DNA of 7,435 nucleotides from positions 1 through 7,435 of the forward strand of contig JAFAPL010000900.1 of assembly GCA_019247135.1 (NCBI GenBank). The letters run 5' to 3'. A program made the position numbers and the translations under genes. A model generated the notes under the pieces. It was not told where the DNA came from and ran no database searches. It saw nothing but the letters and a program-made list of their open reading frames with translations. The DNA comes from Chloroflexota bacterium (GTDB lineage Bacteria; Chloroflexota; UBA6077; CF-72). Shown here piece by piece: positions 6,534-7,435 of this stretch; the stretch's first letter is position 1, and each line of letters begins with the position of its first letter.

Positions 6534-7435
6534 CTGCGCTATGGGGTCAACCCACATCAGGCGCCCGCGCGTGTTTTTTCGGATCGTGGTCTGCCATTCG
6601 CTGTCCTGAACGGCGCGCCGGGCTACATCAACCTGCTGGACGCGTTGAATAGCTGGCAGCTCGTGCGCGAGCTGCGCCTGGCGACTGGTTTGCCCGCGGC
6701 TGCCTCCTTCAAACATGTCAGTCCGGCGGGCGCGGCAGTGGCCGTTCCGCTGGACGACACGCTGCGTCGCGCTTACTTCGTCGAAAAGGACGATCTCTCG
6801 CCGCTGGCCACTGCATATGCGCGAGCTCGCGGCGCGGACCGCGTCTCCGCGTATGGCGATTGGGCCGCGCTCAGCGATACGGTCGACCTTCCCACCGCGC
6901 GTTTGTTGCGGCGCGAGGTCTCCGACGGCGTGATCGCCCCGTCCTTTGATCCCGATGCGCTCGAGCTCCTGCGGAAAAAACGCGGCGGCCGCTACGTCGT
7001 CCTGCGGATCGACCCGTCCTACGACGCACCCCAGGTCGAGCGACGTGACGTCTTCGGCGTCACCCTGGAGCAGCCGCGGAACACGTTCGTCCCGACAGGG
7101 GACGGCCTGCGGCAGAGCGTCACCCGACGGACAGAGGTTCCCGAGAGCGCGATTCGGGACATGCTCGTCGCAATGGTCACGTTGAAGTACACCCAGTCGA
7201 ATTCGGTGTGCCTGGTGCGTGACGGGCAAGTCATCGGCAACGGAGCGGGCCAGCAGTCACGCATCCACTGCACGCGCCTGGCGTGCGGCAAAGCCGACCT
7301 GTGGTACTTGCGTCAGCACCCGGCAGCGCTCGACCTGCCGTTCAGGCCGGAGCTGGACCGCGTGGACCGCGACAACGCCATCGACGGCTACTCGAGGGAT
7401 GACCTGACGTCCGTTGAAGATGCGGCCTGGCGCGA
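6534..7435 (+). CDS. Stand-alone ATIC-type AICAR formyltransferase, 3'-truncated, start unresolved
   Basis: This frame encodes a second AICAR transformylase without a cyclohydrolase domain. Counting the CTG at 6534 as residue 1, it reads RYGVNPHQ (2-9), VLNGAPGYINLLDALN (24-39), the catalytic SFKHVSPAGAA with Lys60-His61 (58-68), YARARGADRVS, REVSDGVIAP, KYTQSNSV near base 7185 and GAGQQSRIHCTRLA near 7240. These match the C-terminal half of eukaryotic ATIC almost motif for motif and differ clearly from bacterial PurH. Stand-alone proteins of this type, near 390 residues, occur in some bacteria, so about 90 residues are missing past the window edge. The frame is open from 6459 but has no ATG, GTG or TTG before the domain. 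Candidates are ATT 6477, ATC 6480, ATT 6507 and CTG 6534; an AGG lies 8 bases before the CTG. The coordinate given marks the first conserved residue. Codon use matches its neighbours and there is no internal stop, so it does not look like a pseudogene. Confidence 0.85.
   Translation, partial: MRYGVNPHQAPARVFSDRGLPFAVLNGAPGYINLLDALNSWQLVRELRLATGLPAAASFKHVSPAGAAVAVPLDDTLRRAYFVEKDDLSPLATAYARARGADRVSAYGDWAALSDTVDLPTARLLRREVSDGVIAPSFDPDALELLRKKRGGRYVVLRIDPSYDAPQVERRDVFGVTLEQPRNTFVPTGDGLRQSVTRRTEVPESAIRDMLVAMVTLKYTQSNSVCLVRDGQVIGNGAGQQSRIHCTRLACGKADLWYLRQHPAALDLPFRPELDRVDRDNAIDGYSRDDLTSVEDAAWR

Noticed and set aside
6459..7435. Downstream transformylase as a pseudogene
   Set aside because: About 300 conserved codons run without a stop or internal frame change and the catalytic Lys-His is intact; only the start codon is unclear.
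1..7435. Mobile elements, CRISPR, tRNA/rRNA genes, purine riboswitch
   Set aside because: None is visible. The window is almost entirely coding, and any operon promoter or riboswitch would lie upstream of it.

Overview
The window is a tightly packed, single-strand stretch of a de novo purine (IMP) biosynthesis operon from a GC-rich bacterium. All genes are on the + strand, in the order purL (5' end cut off), purF, purM, purN, purH, then a stand-alone AICAR formyltransferase gene (3' end cut off). Junctions are very short: purL/purF overlap by 4 or 19 bases depending on the purF start, purF/purM overlap by 4, purM and purN are 5 bases apart, purN and purH are 3 apart, and purH abuts or overlaps the last gene. 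No gene-free stretch is long enough to need its own description. Several starts are non-AUG (purM and purN GTG, purF possibly TTG, last gene unresolved), and most junctions lack a strong Shine-Dalgarno, which suggests translational coupling.

The products cover most of the pathway from PRPP to IMP. PurF makes phosphoribosylamine. PurN formylates GAR. Small-type PurL makes FGAM, and this type normally needs PurS and PurQ, presumably encoded upstream of the window. PurM closes the first ring to AIR. PurH carries out the last two steps (AICAR formylation and IMP ring closure). purD and the AIR-to-AICAR genes (purE/K, purC, purB) are not in the window. Small PurL, [4Fe-4S] PurF and bifunctional PurH suggest a Gram-positive-like or Chloroflexota-like lineage. 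The GC-rich DNA and the PurH and PurN sequence style fit Chloroflexota or a related uncultured phylum, but this taxonomic guess is weak.

The unusual part is the 3' end. Directly after a full-length bacterial PurH lies a second AICAR formyltransferase that resembles the C-terminal half of eukaryotic ATIC far more than the neighbouring PurH. Its frame is +1 relative to purH and open across the purH stop, but has no ATG, GTG or TTG before the conserved domain begins. An 8-bp inverted repeat sits on the junction. The transformylase half of the upstream PurH has several substitutions at usually invariant positions, including the Tyr of the RYGENPHQ motif, so the extra enzyme may have taken over or share the AICAR formylation step. 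The rest of the window is ordinary housekeeping sequence.
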